A stretch of 64,000 nucleotides of DNA from CAZMRF01 sp964568735. GTDB taxonomy: Bacteria; Acidobacteriota; Polarisedimenticolia; JACPZX01. The position numbers and the translations under genes were made by a program. Positions 26,023 through 34,692 of the stretch are shown here, one piece after another. Within the stretch, counting starts at the first letter, position 1; each line of letters opens with the position of its first letter. The stretch is from contig CAZMRF010000018.1 of assembly GCA_964568735.1 (NCBI GenBank), positions 5,144 to 69,143 of the forward strand. The letters run 5' to 3'. Below the pieces are notes generated by a model that saw nothing but the letters and a program-made list of their open reading frames with translations, had not been told where the DNA came from and searched no databases.

Positions 26023-26223
26023 ATGCCCAAGCTGAAAACGCACAGGGGCGCGGCCAAGCGGTTCAAGATCACCGCTTCAGGGAAGATCAAGCGCGGCCAC
26101 GCCTACCGGAGCCACATCCTCACGAAGAAGACGACCAACCGGAAGCGCCATCTCCGCCACTCGGGGCTGGTCAGCAAAGCCCAGAAGCGTATCGTGAAGA
26201 CCCTTCTACCCTACGGCACCTAG
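26023..26223 (+). CDS. rpmI: 50S ribosomal protein L35
   Basis: The 66-residue basic protein reads MPKLKTHRGAAKRFKITASGKIKRGHAYRSHILTKKTTNRKRHLRH, an unambiguous bL35. It lies 10 nt after infC and 11 nt before rplT in the conserved infC-rpmI-rplT order. Confidence 0.98.
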   Translation: MPKLKTHRGAAKRFKITASGKIKRGHAYRSHILTKKTTNRKRHLRHSGLVSKAQKRIVKTLLPYGT

Positions 26224-26234
26224 GAGAGACGACT

Positions 26235-26603
26235 GTGCCCAGAGTCAAGAGAGGAACCAAGAGGCGTGCCCGCCGCGAGAGGCTGCTGAAATTCACGAGC
26301 GGGATGTACGGTTTCAGGAGCCGGAACCACCGCCACGCTCGTGAAGCTGCCGACCGAGCGCTGGCCTTCGCCTACGTCGGCCGGCGCAATCGCAAGCGCG
26401 ACTTCCGCCGCCTGTGGATCGTCCGTATCAACGCGGCCGCTCGAGCGAACGGGCTCTCCTACAGCGCCCTGATGTCGGGCCTGAAGCGCGCCGGGGTGGG
26501 ACTCGACCGAAAGAGCCTCGCCGACCTGGCCGTCTCGGATCCCACGGCCTTCTCCAGCCTGGCGCGCCAGGCGCAGTCCGTCCCCCAGCCACCGGCCTCC
26601 TGA
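26235..26603 (+). CDS. rplT: 50S ribosomal protein L20
   Basis: The 122-residue bL20 begins at GTG (MPRVKRGTKRRARRERLLKFTSGMYG) and contains AFAYVGRRNRKRDFRRLWIVRINAAARANGLSYS. It is needed for 50S assembly and in other bacteria represses its own operon. AGGAGAGACG sits just upstream. The last ten residues form a Pro/Ser tail. Confidence 0.98.
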   Translation: MPRVKRGTKRRARRERLLKFTSGMYGFRSRNHRHAREAADRALAFAYVGRRNRKRDFRRLWIVRINAAARANGLSYSALMSGLKRAGVGLDRKSLADLAVSDPTAFSSLARQAQSVPQPPAS

Positions 26604-26622
26604 CGGGGCCGGGAGCCTGTCC

Positions 26623-27669
26623 TTGTCCTCCCCGGCCTCCCTCGAGAGCGCCCTCGCCAGGGTCCGGGAGGAGTTCGCGCGGGGGATCGGGCAGGCCGGC
26701 GGCGCGGAGGAGATCCAGGCCCTCAGGAACCTCCTCCTCGGCCGGAAGGCAGGCCTCCTGACCCAGGCGCTCCGCGCCCTCAAGGACCTTCCCCCGGAGC
26801 GCAAGAACGCCCTGGGAAAGCAGGCCAACGAGCTTCGGGTCGAGATCGAAGCCGCCCTGGCCGAAGCGGAAGCGCGCCTGGCCGCGGTCGCGGTGGATCG
26901 CGCCTCCGATCCCGCCTTCGATCCCACGCTGCCGGGCCGCGCCAGGATCTCCGGGGCCCTCCACCCCGTGACGCGGGTGTGGAGGGAGATCGAAGGGATC
27001 TTCCTCTCCATGGGGTACCGGATCGAGGAAGGGCCCGAGATCGAGAGCGACTGGTACAACTTCGAGGCGCTGAACATCCCGCCGGATCATCCCGCGCGGG
27101 ACGACCAGGACACCTTCTACGTCGAGGGGGGAGGACTCCTGCGCACGCATACCTCCCCGATCCAGATCCGCACCATGCTCAAGGCGCGCCCGCCCCTCAA
27201 GATGTGCGCGCTCGGGAAGACCTTCCGCCGGGACTCCGACGCCAGCCACTCGCCGGTCTTCCACCAGGTGGAGGGCCTCGTCGTGGGTGAAGGGATCTCC
27301 ATGGCGGACCTGAAGGGGACGATCCGCCACTTCATGTCGCTGGTCTTCCGCCGCAACTTGGAAATACGCCTCCGCCCTGGCTACTTCCCCTTCGTCGAGC
27401 CGGGAGCTGAGTACGACATCTCCTGCGTGGTCTGCGCCGGCCGAGGCTGCCGCACCTGCAAGCGGACGGGCTGGATCGAGATGGGCGGAGCGGGGATGGT
27501 CCATCCCAACGTCTTCGAGGTCGTGGGCTACGACCCCGAGCGCTACACCGGCTTCGCCTTCGGGCTGGGGGTGGACCGCATCGCCATGATGCGTTACGCC
27601 ATCGACGACATCCGGCTGATGTTCGAGGGGGACCTGCGCTTCCTGGGCCAGTTCCGGAGGCTGCCTTGA
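26623..27669 (+). CDS. pheS: Phenylalanine--tRNA ligase alpha subunit
   Basis: The 348-residue protein starts at TTG. It has the N-terminal coiled-coil and then the class II core: LHPVTRVWREIEGIFLSMGYRIEEGPEIESDWYNFEALNIP, LLRTHTSPIQIRTM, GKTFRRDSDASHSPVFHQVEGLVV, RPGYFPFVEPGAEYD and FAFGLGVDRIAMMRYAIDDIR. A CxxC-like cluster (SCVVCAGRGCRTCKRTGW) sits near residue 275, a variation seen in some PheS proteins. It overlaps pheT by 4 bases. Confidence 0.98.
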   Translation: MSSPASLESALARVREEFARGIGQAGGAEEIQALRNLLLGRKAGLLTQALRALKDLPPERKNALGKQANELRVEIEAALAEAEARLAAVAVDRASDPAFDPTLPGRARISGALHPVTRVWREIEGIFLSMGYRIEEGPEIESDWYNFEALNIPPDHPARDDQDTFYVEGGGLLRTHTSPIQIRTMLKARPPLKMCALGKTFRRDSDASHSPVFHQVEGLVVGEGISMADLKGTIRHFMSLVFRRNLEIRLRPGYFPFVEPGAEYDISCVVCAGRGCRTCKRTGWIEMGGAGMVHPNVFEVVGYDPERYTGFAFGLGVDRIAMMRYAIDDIRLMFEGDLRFLGQFRRLP

Positions 27670-29876
27670 AGTTCCCCCTGGAGTGGATTGGCGAGCATGT
27701 CTCCGTCCTGCGCACACGGGACCTCGATGACCTACTCGACAAGCTCGACGAGAAGGGCGCCACGCGGCCCTCGGGCAGGAGCGGTGGCGCACCATCGACC
27801 AGCCCCGTCTCCGTCGATGAGTTGGCCGCGCTCCTGACCCGCTCGGGGATGGTCGTGGACTCCGTCGAAGGCAGCGGCGACGACATCGCCTTCGAGATCG
27901 ACGTTCCCACGAACCGGCCCGACGCGATGAACGTCCGCGGCATCGCGAGGGAGATTGCCGCTGCCACGGGCGCCCGGCTCGCTCCCCTCCCCGAGGGTGG
28001 GGCGGAGCGCTCATCGGAGCCCCCTGCCGACGCGCGGGTCGAGATCGCCGACGGGGATCTCTGCGGGCGGTACTGCGCGCGGGTGATCCGGGGCGTCTCG
28101 GTCGGGCCCTCGCCCGAATGGCTGGCCCGGAGGCTCCGCAACGCGGGGCTCAATGTCCTGAACAACCTCGTGGACGTGACGAACTACGTGCTCTGGGAGC
28201 TCGGCCACCCGCTGCACGCCTTCGACCTGGCTCGCCTCGAGGGGCGCCGGATCGTCGTGCGCAGGGCCCGACCCGGAGAGAAGCTCACGACGCTTGACGG
28301 CATCGAGCGCACGCTCGACGCGGAGATGCTCGTCATCGCCGACGCGCGGCGCCCCGTCGCCCTCGCCGGCATCATGGGCGGAGCCGAATCGATGATTTCC
28401 AGCTCCACGACGGAGCTGCTGCTGGAGTCCGCCTGGTTCTCCCCCTCCTCGGTCAGGAGGACGAGGCGGAGGCTCGGCCTCTCCACCGACGCCTCCTACC
28501 GCTTCGAGCGCGGCGCGGACAGGGAGGCGGCCGCCGTCGCCATCGACCGCGCGGCGACGCTGATCTCCGAGCTGGCGGGAGGCCGTGTGGCACCGGGGCT
28601 CCTCGACGTGCAGGGCTCCCAGCCGCCGGCTCCGCGCCGGATCCGGCTCAGGCTGGCGCGGGCGGGCAGGCTCCTCGGAATGGACGTGGAGCGCGAAGCC
28701 GCAGGCAAGGCTCTCGAGGCGCTCGGCTTCGGAGTCTCACCTGGGGAAGGATCTCTCGACGTCACGCTCCCCTCCTGGCGGCAGGACGTGCTCGGAGAGG
28801 CGGACCTCGTCGAGGAGGTGGGGCGCATCATCGGCTACGAGGGGATCCCCGAGCACCACCCGGCCCTCCCCGGCTACGGCGCGCTGCATCGCTCCGCGCA
28901 CGCGCGCGAGGACGAGCTGCGCGCGTCGCTTCTGGCCTCGGGCTTCACCGAGGTCATGAGCCTTCCCTTCGTCGCGGCCGACGAGGATGCCGTGGGCCGC
29001 CTCGACGGGCAGGAGACGCTTCGCCTGACGAATCCCATGGCCGAAGGCCAGGAGTGCCTCCGCAGCACGCTCCTCCCCGGCCTCGCCCGTATCCTCAAGA
29101 ACAATCTCCGGCATGGAGTGCGCGATGCGGCCGTCTTCGAGATCGGCCGGGCCTTTCATCGCCCTGCCTCCGGGATCCAGAGCAGTCCCCAGGGTGGGAA
29201 AGAGGATCCAGGCGTGGCCCCGGGGCGATCGGGCTATCCCGGGCGCCTGGAGCCGCTCCTGTGCGGCCTGGCCATGACAGGGCTCGCGAGAGCCCGCCAC
29301 TGGTCGGAGCCTCCCCGGGAGGCGACGCTCCACGACCTCAAGGGGGCCGTCGAGGAGGCTGCCGAGCGGCTCGGCATCCCCGTGTCGTTCACCCCCTCGG
29401 CCTCCTCCGTCTTCTCGCGAGGTACGGGGATCGAGGTGATCGCCGAGGGCAGACCGGTGGGCAGGATGGGCGAGGTCGCCGCCACTGCCGCCGGCAAGCT
29501 CGGCGTCAAGGCCAGAGTGCACTTCGCGGAGATGAGCCTCACGGATCTCTTGTCGATCGAGGGAGCCCCGCCCCGGTTCACTCCCCTTCCACGCTTCCCC
29601 TCCGCCAGCCGGGATCTGGCGCTCGTGGTCCCGCACGGCGTACTCTGGAGGGACATCGAGGATGAAATCCGGGCCTCCGGCGGCAGGATCGTCTCGGAGG
29701 TCCAGCTCTTCGATCGATACACGGGCGGGTCCATCGGGGAGGGTCGTCTATCTCTCGCCGTCAGCATCGTGTTTCAGGATCCCGACAGAACACTGTCGGC
29801 CGAAGACGTGCAGGCCGCCGAGCAGGCGGTCCTCGCCGCGCTGAGGGCTCGCCTGGGAATAACCCTGAGGCAGTGA
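27666..29876 (+). CDS. pheT: Phenylalanine--tRNA ligase beta subunit, apparently lacking the N-terminal tRNA-binding OB domain
   Basis: The 736-residue protein starts at TTG (MKFPLEWIGEHVSV). It has the B1 core (VDELAALLTRSGMVVDSVEG, FEIDVPTNRPDAMNVRGIAREIAAATGA), B3/B4 editing-type domain, B5 (VEEVGRIIGYEGIPEHHPALPGYG), the catalytic-like domain, and a C-terminal FDX-ACB domain (LPRFPSASRDLALVVPHGVLWRDIED). The usual insert of about 100 residues that forms the EMAP/OB tRNA-binding domain between the first strand and FEIDVPTNRPD is absent. The enzyme works as an alpha2-beta2 complex with PheS. Confidence 0.96.
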   Translation: MKFPLEWIGEHVSVLRTRDLDDLLDKLDEKGATRPSGRSGGAPSTSPVSVDELAALLTRSGMVVDSVEGSGDDIAFEIDVPTNRPDAMNVRGIAREIAAATGARLAPLPEGGAERSSEPPADARVEIADGDLCGRYCARVIRGVSVGPSPEWLARRLRNAGLNVLNNLVDVTNYVLWELGHPLHAFDLARLEGRRIVVRRARPGEKLTTLDGIERTLDAEMLVIADARRPVALAGIMGGAESMISSSTTELLLESAWFSPSSVRRTRRRLGLSTDASYRFERGADREAAAVAIDRAATLISELAGGRVAPGLLDVQGSQPPAPRRIRLRLARAGRLLGMDVEREAAGKALEALGFGVSPGEGSLDVTLPSWRQDVLGEADLVEEVGRIIGYEGIPEHHPALPGYGALHRSAHAREDELRASLLASGFTEVMSLPFVAADEDAVGRLDGQETLRLTNPMAEGQECLRSTLLPGLARILKNNLRHGVRDAAVFEIGRAFHRPASGIQSSPQGGKEDPGVAPGRSGYPGRLEPLLCGLAMTGLARARHWSEPPREATLHDLKGAVEEAAERLGIPVSFTPSASSVFSRGTGIEVIAEGRPVGRMGEVAATAAGKLGVKARVHFAEMSLTDLLSIEGAPPRFTPLPRFPSASRDLALVVPHGVLWRDIEDEIRASGGRIVSEVQLFDRYTGGSIGEGRLSLAVSIVFQDPDRTLSAEDVQAAEQAVLAALRARLGITLRQ

Positions 29877-29905
29877 GGCCCGGGCCGGAGACAAGGAGCA
29901 TTCCG

Positions 29906-30211
29906 TTGGAGACGACAGGGCTGGATCGACTCGAAGAAAGAATCCGCAAGGCGGCCGACCTCATCGCCACCCTGCGCCAGGAGCGGGCTTCGCTCACGCG
30001 CCGGCTCGAGGAGCGTGAGAAGGAGATCGAAGAGCTCCAGTCCGCACTGGAGGGCCGCCCCTCCGAGGATCTCGCCCCTGAGGTGGAACGCCTGATGGAC
30101 GAGCGGAGGGAGATCCTCTCCCGCGTCGAGCGGATGCTCGCGCTCCTCGACGAGGCCGAGGGGCGCCCTGACGGTCAGGAGATGCTCGCCGCCGCTGACG
30201 GGATGGAATAG
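29906..30211 (+). CDS. Small coiled-coil protein (ZapB-like)
   Basis: TTG 29906 has AAGGAG 7 nt upstream, giving 101 residues; the frame also extends to a GTG overlapping pheT. The protein is almost wholly charged heptad helix (LDRLEERIRKAADLIATLRQERASLTRRLEEREKEIEELQSALEG, then a second helix ending RVERMLALLDE). Position directly before zapA suggests a ZapB-type division partner, a common arrangement; sequence identity to E. coli ZapB is not evident. Confidence 0.75.
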   Translation: METTGLDRLEERIRKAADLIATLRQERASLTRRLEEREKEIEELQSALEGRPSEDLAPEVERLMDERREILSRVERMLALLDEAEGRPDGQEMLAAADGME

Positions 30212-30221
30212 GAGGTTCGAC

Positions 30222-30557
30222 ATGTCCCCCGATGGACGACTCGTGCAGGTCGAGATCTTCGGTCAGACCTACCGGCTCAGGGCGGACGAGGACCCCGAAT
30301 ACGTCACGACCCTCGCCTCCTACGTGGACGGCCGCATGAGGGAGGTCGCCCGCCAGACGACGGCCGTCGACACGCTCAAGGTGGCGGTCCTGACGGCACT
30401 GAACATCGCCGACGATCATCTGCGGCTCAAGAAGGAGTCGGGCCCCTCCCCGGCCGCCCAGCCTCAACCCCTCCGCGCACCCAACGGCGGGCAGGGCGAG
30501 CTGGCCTCGCGGATCAGCGAGTGGAGCCAGATCCTCGATGAGGCTCTCGAAGGCTGA
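30222..30557 (+). CDS. zapA: Cell division protein ZapA
   Basis: The 111-residue protein matches ZapA: an N-terminal VQVEIFGQTYRLRADEDPEYVTTLASYVDGRMREVA, then TAVDTLKVAVLTALNIADDHLRLK, followed by a short coiled coil. ZapA crosslinks FtsZ filaments at the division ring. AGGAGG lies 7 nt upstream of the ATG. The 3' end overlaps the sirtuin gene by 20 bases. Confidence 0.93.
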   Translation: MSPDGRLVQVEIFGQTYRLRADEDPEYVTTLASYVDGRMREVARQTTAVDTLKVAVLTALNIADDHLRLKKESGPSPAAQPQPLRAPNGGQGELASRISEWSQILDEALEG

Positions 30558-31269
30558 CGACGTCGTCGTCCTGACCGGCGCCGGCATCTCCCGCGAATCG
30601 GGCCTGCACACCTTCCGCGACGCGGACGGCATCTGGGCGAAGCACTCCATAGAGGACGTGGCGACTCCCGGCGCCTGGCGCCGCGACCCCGGCCGCGTCC
30701 GGGAGTTCTACAACGCGCGCAGGCGTGACCTGCTCTCCCCCGCCGTGAAGCCCAACGCCGCCCACGCCGCCCTGGCGAAGCTGGAGCGGGAGCATGCCGG
30801 CTCCCTCCTCGTCGTCACGCAGAACGTGGACGATCTCCACGAGAGGGCCGGGACGAAGAGCCTCATCCACATGCACGGCGAGCTGCTCAAGTCACGCTGC
30901 TCGGAGACGGGCCGCATCCACGAGCAGCGCGGGGACATCACCGAAGCCGACCCGTGCTCGTGCTGCCGCCTGACCGGGACCCTCCGCCCCCACGTGGTCT
31001 GGTTCGGTGAGGTTCCGCTGGAGCTGGACCGGGTCTACCCCGCGCTCCGTTCCTGCGCGCTCTTCGCGGCGATCGGCACGTCGGGCGAGGTCTGGCCGGC
31101 GGCCGGATTCGTCGATGAGGTCCGCCGCTCGGGCCGGGCCCGCACGGTGGAGCTGACGCTGGAGGCGACGGGGCTCACGCCCATCTTCGACGAGGCCGTC
31201 CACGGCCCCGCCACCACCCTCGTCCCCGCCTTCGTGGAGCGCCTTCTGGCCTCTGACCGAGGTGAGTAG
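30538..31269 (+). CDS. cobB: NAD-dependent protein deacylase, Sir2 family
   Basis: The 243-residue sirtuin contains VVLTGAGISRESGLHTFRDADGIW (NAD site), VVTQNVDDLHERAGTKSLIHMHGELLKSRC (catalytic His in HMHGE, first zinc Cys), DPCSCCRLTGTLRPHVVWFGEVPLELD, and IGTSGEVWPAAGFVDEV. A CxxC pair and an earlier Cys (RCSETG) could bind zinc, though the first CxxC pair is reduced to one Cys. It removes acyl groups from lysines. It overlaps zapA. Confidence 0.93.
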   Translation: MRLSKADDVVVLTGAGISRESGLHTFRDADGIWAKHSIEDVATPGAWRRDPGRVREFYNARRRDLLSPAVKPNAAHAALAKLEREHAGSLLVVTQNVDDLHERAGTKSLIHMHGELLKSRCSETGRIHEQRGDITEADPCSCCRLTGTLRPHVVWFGEVPLELDRVYPALRSCALFAAIGTSGEVWPAAGFVDEVRRSGRARTVELTLEATGLTPIFDEAVHGPATTLVPAFVERLLASDRGE

Positions 31270-31288
31270 TCGATCCCGGCGACCCTGC

Positions 31289-31314
31289 AGCACCGGGAGG
31301 CTGGCTCCCGTGCT
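31289..31314 (+). terminator. Hairpin after the zapA-cobB run
   Basis: AGCACCGGGAG (31289-31299) pairs with CTCCCGTGCT (31305-31314) around a 5-nt loop with one bulge. No U-run follows. It ends just before the 6S RNA promoter. Confidence 0.5.
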
Positions 31315-31315
31315 A

Positions 31316-31345
31316 TTGACGACCTTCGGAGGATGGGCCTACAAT
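31316..31345 (+). promoter_or_regulatory. Promoter of the 6S RNA gene
   Basis: TTGACG (31316-31321), an 18-nt spacer and TACAAT (31340-31345): five of six matches at each box, the best promoter in the window. Transcription would start about 31351. Confidence 0.75.
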
Positions 31346-31350
31346 CCGGC

Positions 31351-31540
31351 GTCTGGTTAGCCCGCTGCGCGGCCCGTGATGCACGGGGCCGCTTGAGCCA
31401 ACACCACCGCAAGGGGGACCGCAGTACCTTCGCGGAGTGCATGCCCGGTACGCCGGGGAGCACGTACGCGAGGCCAGGTTCCCACCTGGGTCACCAGGTT
31501 CAAGGAAACCGGCACACGACCAAGCGGGGGGTAACCCGAC
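31351..31540 (+). ncRNA. ssrS: 6S RNA (RNA polymerase-binding regulator)
   Basis: No protein is evident here. The about 190-nt transcript predicted from the strong promoter closes on itself: GGTTA (31355-31359) pairs with TAACC (31532-31536) and CCCGCT (31361-31366) with AGCGGG (31523-31528). This gives the long irregular rod of 6S RNA. Short segments resemble E. coli 6S (GTGCATGCCCGG near 31437, GGTTCAAGG near 31497). The zapA-ssrS-rny context is known from other bacteria. 6S RNA mimics an open promoter and traps sigma-70 polymerase. Boundaries are approximate; a covariance search was not possible. Confidence 0.75.
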
Positions 31541-31553
31541 CCCCTCGGGGGTC
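31538..31553 (+). terminator. GC hairpin at the 6S RNA 3' end
   Basis: GACCCCC-TC-GGGGGTC is a perfect 7-bp palindrome directly after the 6S closing stem. It has no T-run, so its terminator role is an inference. The 150 bp from here to rny hold no gene I can support, only two near-identical copies of a 19-20 bp GCCATGA(G/C)CCGGACCGGC sequence near 31580 and 31679. Confidence 0.45.
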
Positions 31554-31707
31554 TGTCCGGACCATGGCGCGAGACCGAGCCATGAGCCGGACCGGCCCAC
31601 GGACCGCCATCCACCGGGACAAGCGACCCGCCGTCGTGCGGCGACTGCGGCTCGCGAGCCCTGGCTTCACGACCCAGGCCATGACCCGGACCGGCTCTTA
31701 GCCCCTC

Positions 31708-33283
31708 ATGTCACTCCCCGTCGCGATCCTCCTGGGGCTGATCCTGGCCGCCTTCGCCCTCGTCGTCGATCACTTCATCCGGGCCTCCATTCGGAGGAAG
31801 CGTCTGGCCGAAGGGCGGGAGCGCGCCGCCGCCGTGATGGAGAAGGCCGAGCGCGACGCGAAGTCCCGCCTCGAGGAGGCGGAGCTGGAGGCCCGCCTCA
31901 AGGTCTCCGAGGCCCTCGACCGTGCCGAGAAGGAATCCGCCGCGCGCGCGCGGATCCTCGAGGAGACCGCCTCGAGCCTCGAAGCCCGGGACCGGAACCT
32001 GCAGCGCAAGACGCAGCTCTACGAGGAGCGCCTCTCCCAGGTGGAATCGCGCGACGCCGCCCTCACCGAGGCCGAGGCGCGCACGACGCAGATGAAGCAG
32101 AGCCTCGAGAAGTCCATCGCCGAGCAGCGGGCGCGCCTCGAGCAGATCTCGGGCTATTCCTCGGCGATGGCGAAGAACGAGCTCATGAGGGACATGGAGA
32201 CCGAGGCCCGCCACGATGCGGCCATCCGGATCCAGCGCGTCGAGGAGGAGTCGCGCGAGAGGGCGGCCGAGCAGGCGCGCTGGGTGATCACGCAGGCGAT
32301 GCAGCGCTACCGCCCGCCCCAGGTGGCCGAGTCCACCGTGACCGTCGTGGACCTGCCCGGCGACGACATGAAGGCGCGCATCATCGGGCGCGAGGGAAGG
32401 AACATCCGCGCCATCGAGATGTCGATGGGGGTGGACCTCATCATCGACGACACGCCCCGCGCGATCGTCCTCTCCTCCTTCAATCCCATCCGGCGCGCCG
32501 TGGCGAAGATCGCCCTCGAGAAGCTCATCGAGGACGGCCGGATCCACCCGGCCCGCATCGAAGAGGTCGTCACGAAGGTGAAGGAGGANNNNNNNNNNGG
32601 ACTTCGACCGGATCGTCTCCGAGCAGGGCGAGGCGGCGGCGCTGGAGCTGGGGCTGCACGACCTCAACCCGCGCCTCTTCAGGCTCACGGGGCGCCTGGG
32701 GTACATGTCTTTCCACGGGCAGAATCTGCTCCAGCACAGCCTCGAGGTGGCCCAGGTGGCCTCGGGCATCGGGAGCCTTCTGGGCGTGAGCGCCGACACG
32801 GCCCGGCGGGCCGGCTTCCTGCACAAGGTCGGCTTCGCCGAAGAGGACGGCCCCGACCGATCTCCCCTTCTCGCCTCCGCGGAGGCCGTCCAGAGGCTCG
32901 GCGAGGCCGAGCCCGTCGTCCACTGCATCCAGTCCCTCTACGGCCTCGTCGCCCCCCGCACGATGGAAGCCGTGATCCTCGAGGTGGCCGAGAACGTCTC
33001 GACCTCCCGCCCCGGCGCCATCCGGGAGATGTTCCAGGACTACATCCAGCGGCTGACCGGCGTCGAGGAGATCGCGCGGTCCTTCCCGGGCGTGAAGGAG
33101 GCCTACGCGATGCGGGCCGGCCGCGAGGTGAGAGTCCTCGTGGAGCCCGAGAAGCTCGGCGACCGTGAAGTTGTCTGGCTCTCGCGCGACATCGCGCGGA
33201 AGATCGAAGAGAGCCTCTCCTATCCCGGCCAGATCCGCGTCAGCGTGTTCCGCGAAACCCGCTCCGTGGACTTCGCGATGTAG
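31708..33283 (+). CDS. rny: Ribonuclease Y homologue with degenerate HD domain (interrupted by assembly gap)
   Basis: It encodes about 521 residues once the 10-N gap is ignored. An N-terminal membrane helix (VAILLGLILAAFALVVDHFI) leads to a long coiled coil, then a KH domain (RIIGREGRNIRAIEMSMGVDLIIDDTPRAIVLSSFNPIRRAVAKIAL) and an HD-like domain. The HD domain has lost its key ligands: the LHDIGKA motif reads LHKVGFA (about residues 368-374), SHHGD reads SLYGLV, and AADAL reads VAENV. Only the first His (LQHSLEVA) remains. The C-terminus (REVRVLVEPEKL...VSVFRETRSVDFAM) is typical. Membrane-anchored RNase Y normally starts mRNA decay; this one may be inactive or a scaffold. Confidence 0.93.
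32589..32598. other. Scaffold gap (10 N) inside rny
   Basis: Ten Ns shift the downstream frame by one. Deleting all ten joins GA and G into a Glu codon and gives TKVKEEDFDRIVSEQG, which aligns with other RNase Y proteins without missing residues. The true gap is therefore probably zero bases. Confidence 0.9.
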
Positions 33284-33291
33284 GAGATCGG

Positions 33292-34683
33292 GTGGCGCAG
33301 AGAACCCTCCCCGAGCCCGACAAGGACGAGCCCCGGGCGCACGGCTCCCGTTCCCGCCCCTTCACCGTCTCCGATCTCAACGCCCTGGCCCGCGAGATGC
33401 TCGAGGCGCGCTTCTCCTCCGTCTTCCTCGTGGGCGAGATCTCGAACTTCAAGGCCCACGGCTCGGGCCACTGGTATTTCACCTTGAAGGACGAGCGCGC
33501 CCAGGTCGGCGCCGCGATGTTCCGCTACACGAACAGGCTCATCCGATTCAAGCCGGCCGACGGGATGAAGGTCCTCGTCCGGGGGAGCATCGGGCTCTAC
33601 GAGCCGCGGGGCCATTACCAGGTCGTGGTGGAGACGATGGAGCCCGTCGGCGTGGGCGAGCTGCAGGCCGCCTTCGAGGAGCTCAAGAGCCGCCTCCGCG
33701 CGGAGGGGCTCTTCGACGATGGGCGCAAGCGGCCCCTTCCCGCCCTGCCCCGCTACATCGGTGTGGCCACCTCTCCCACGGGAGCTGCCGTGAGGGACAT
33801 CCTCCGCGTCCTCGAGCGCCGGGGAGCCGACCTGCACGTGCTGATCGCGCCCTGCCGCGTGCAGGGAGCGGAGGCGGGCGGCGAGATCGTCGAAGCCATC
33901 CGCCTCCTCGACGCCCGCCCGGAGGTGGAGGTCATCATCGTGGGGCGGGGGGGCGGCAGCCTCGAGGATCTCTGGGCCTTCAACGAGGAGCCCGTGGCGC
34001 GGGCCATCGCGGCGACGAGGGTCCCCGTCGTCTCCGCCGTCGGCCACGAGGTGGACTTCACCATCGCGGACTTCGTCGCCGACGTGCGCGCACCCACTCC
34101 CTCCGCGGCCGCGGAGATCGTATTGAAGTCCCGCGATGAGCTCGCGGCCCGCGTGGCCCACGCGGCTTCGGGCCTCGCCCGCTCGGCGACGATCCTCCTC
34201 GGAGAGAGGCGGGCGCGCCTCGAGCGGGCCGCGGGCAGCCGCGCCCTGATCGGCGTGGAGTCCCGCCTGAGGGAGAGCCTCCAGACCGTGGACGATCTCT
34301 CCGGCCGGCTCGCGAGGTCCGGCCTCGCGATGATCGAGTCCGCCCGGAGCCGCCTCAGCCTGGCGGGGCAGAGGCTCTCGCCGAGGAGCCTCCGTGCCGA
34401 GGTGCGATCGAGGCGCGCGCGGCTGGCCGGCGTCGTCTCCACGCTCGAGGGGGCCGTGCGGGCCCGCCTGGCCGTACAGCGCGAGAGGCTGGGCCGCTCC
34501 GCGGGGCGGCTCGAGAGCCTCTCGCCGCTCGGGGTGCTGGAACGGGGGTATGCCATCTGTCATGATGCGGCCACGGGCGCGATCCTCCGCGAGGCCGTCC
34601 CCTCCCTCCAGGGGCGTGATGTCCGCGTCCGGCTCCATCGCGGGGCGCTCCGTTGCGAAGTGACGCGGGTCGAGGAGCCCTAG
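33292..34683 (+). CDS. xseA: Exodeoxyribonuclease VII large subunit
   Basis: The 463-residue protein starts at GTG. It shows the N-terminal OB fold (FTVSDLNALAREMLEARFSSVFLVGEISNFKAHGSGHWYFTLKDERAQV), the catalytic domain (YIGVATSPTGAAVRDILRVLERR, VIIVGRGGGSLEDLWAFNEEPVARAIAATRVPVVSAVGHEVDFTIADFVADVRAPTPSAAAEI), a long coiled coil, and a C-terminal beta tail (LERGYAICHDAATGAILREA). Exo VII degrades single-stranded DNA. xseB follows at once. Confidence 0.97.
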   Translation: MAQRTLPEPDKDEPRAHGSRSRPFTVSDLNALAREMLEARFSSVFLVGEISNFKAHGSGHWYFTLKDERAQVGAAMFRYTNRLIRFKPADGMKVLVRGSIGLYEPRGHYQVVVETMEPVGVGELQAAFEELKSRLRAEGLFDDGRKRPLPALPRYIGVATSPTGAAVRDILRVLERRGADLHVLIAPCRVQGAEAGGEIVEAIRLLDARPEVEVIIVGRGGGSLEDLWAFNEEPVARAIAATRVPVVSAVGHEVDFTIADFVADVRAPTPSAAAEIVLKSRDELAARVAHAASGLARSATILLGERRARLERAAGSRALIGVESRLRESLQTVDDLSGRLARSGLAMIESARSRLSLAGQRLSPRSLRAEVRSRRARLAGVVSTLEGAVRARLAVQRERLGRSAGRLESLSPLGVLERGYAICHDAATGAILREAVPSLQGRDVRVRLHRGALRCEVTRVEEP

Positions 34684-34692
34684 GAGCCTGAG

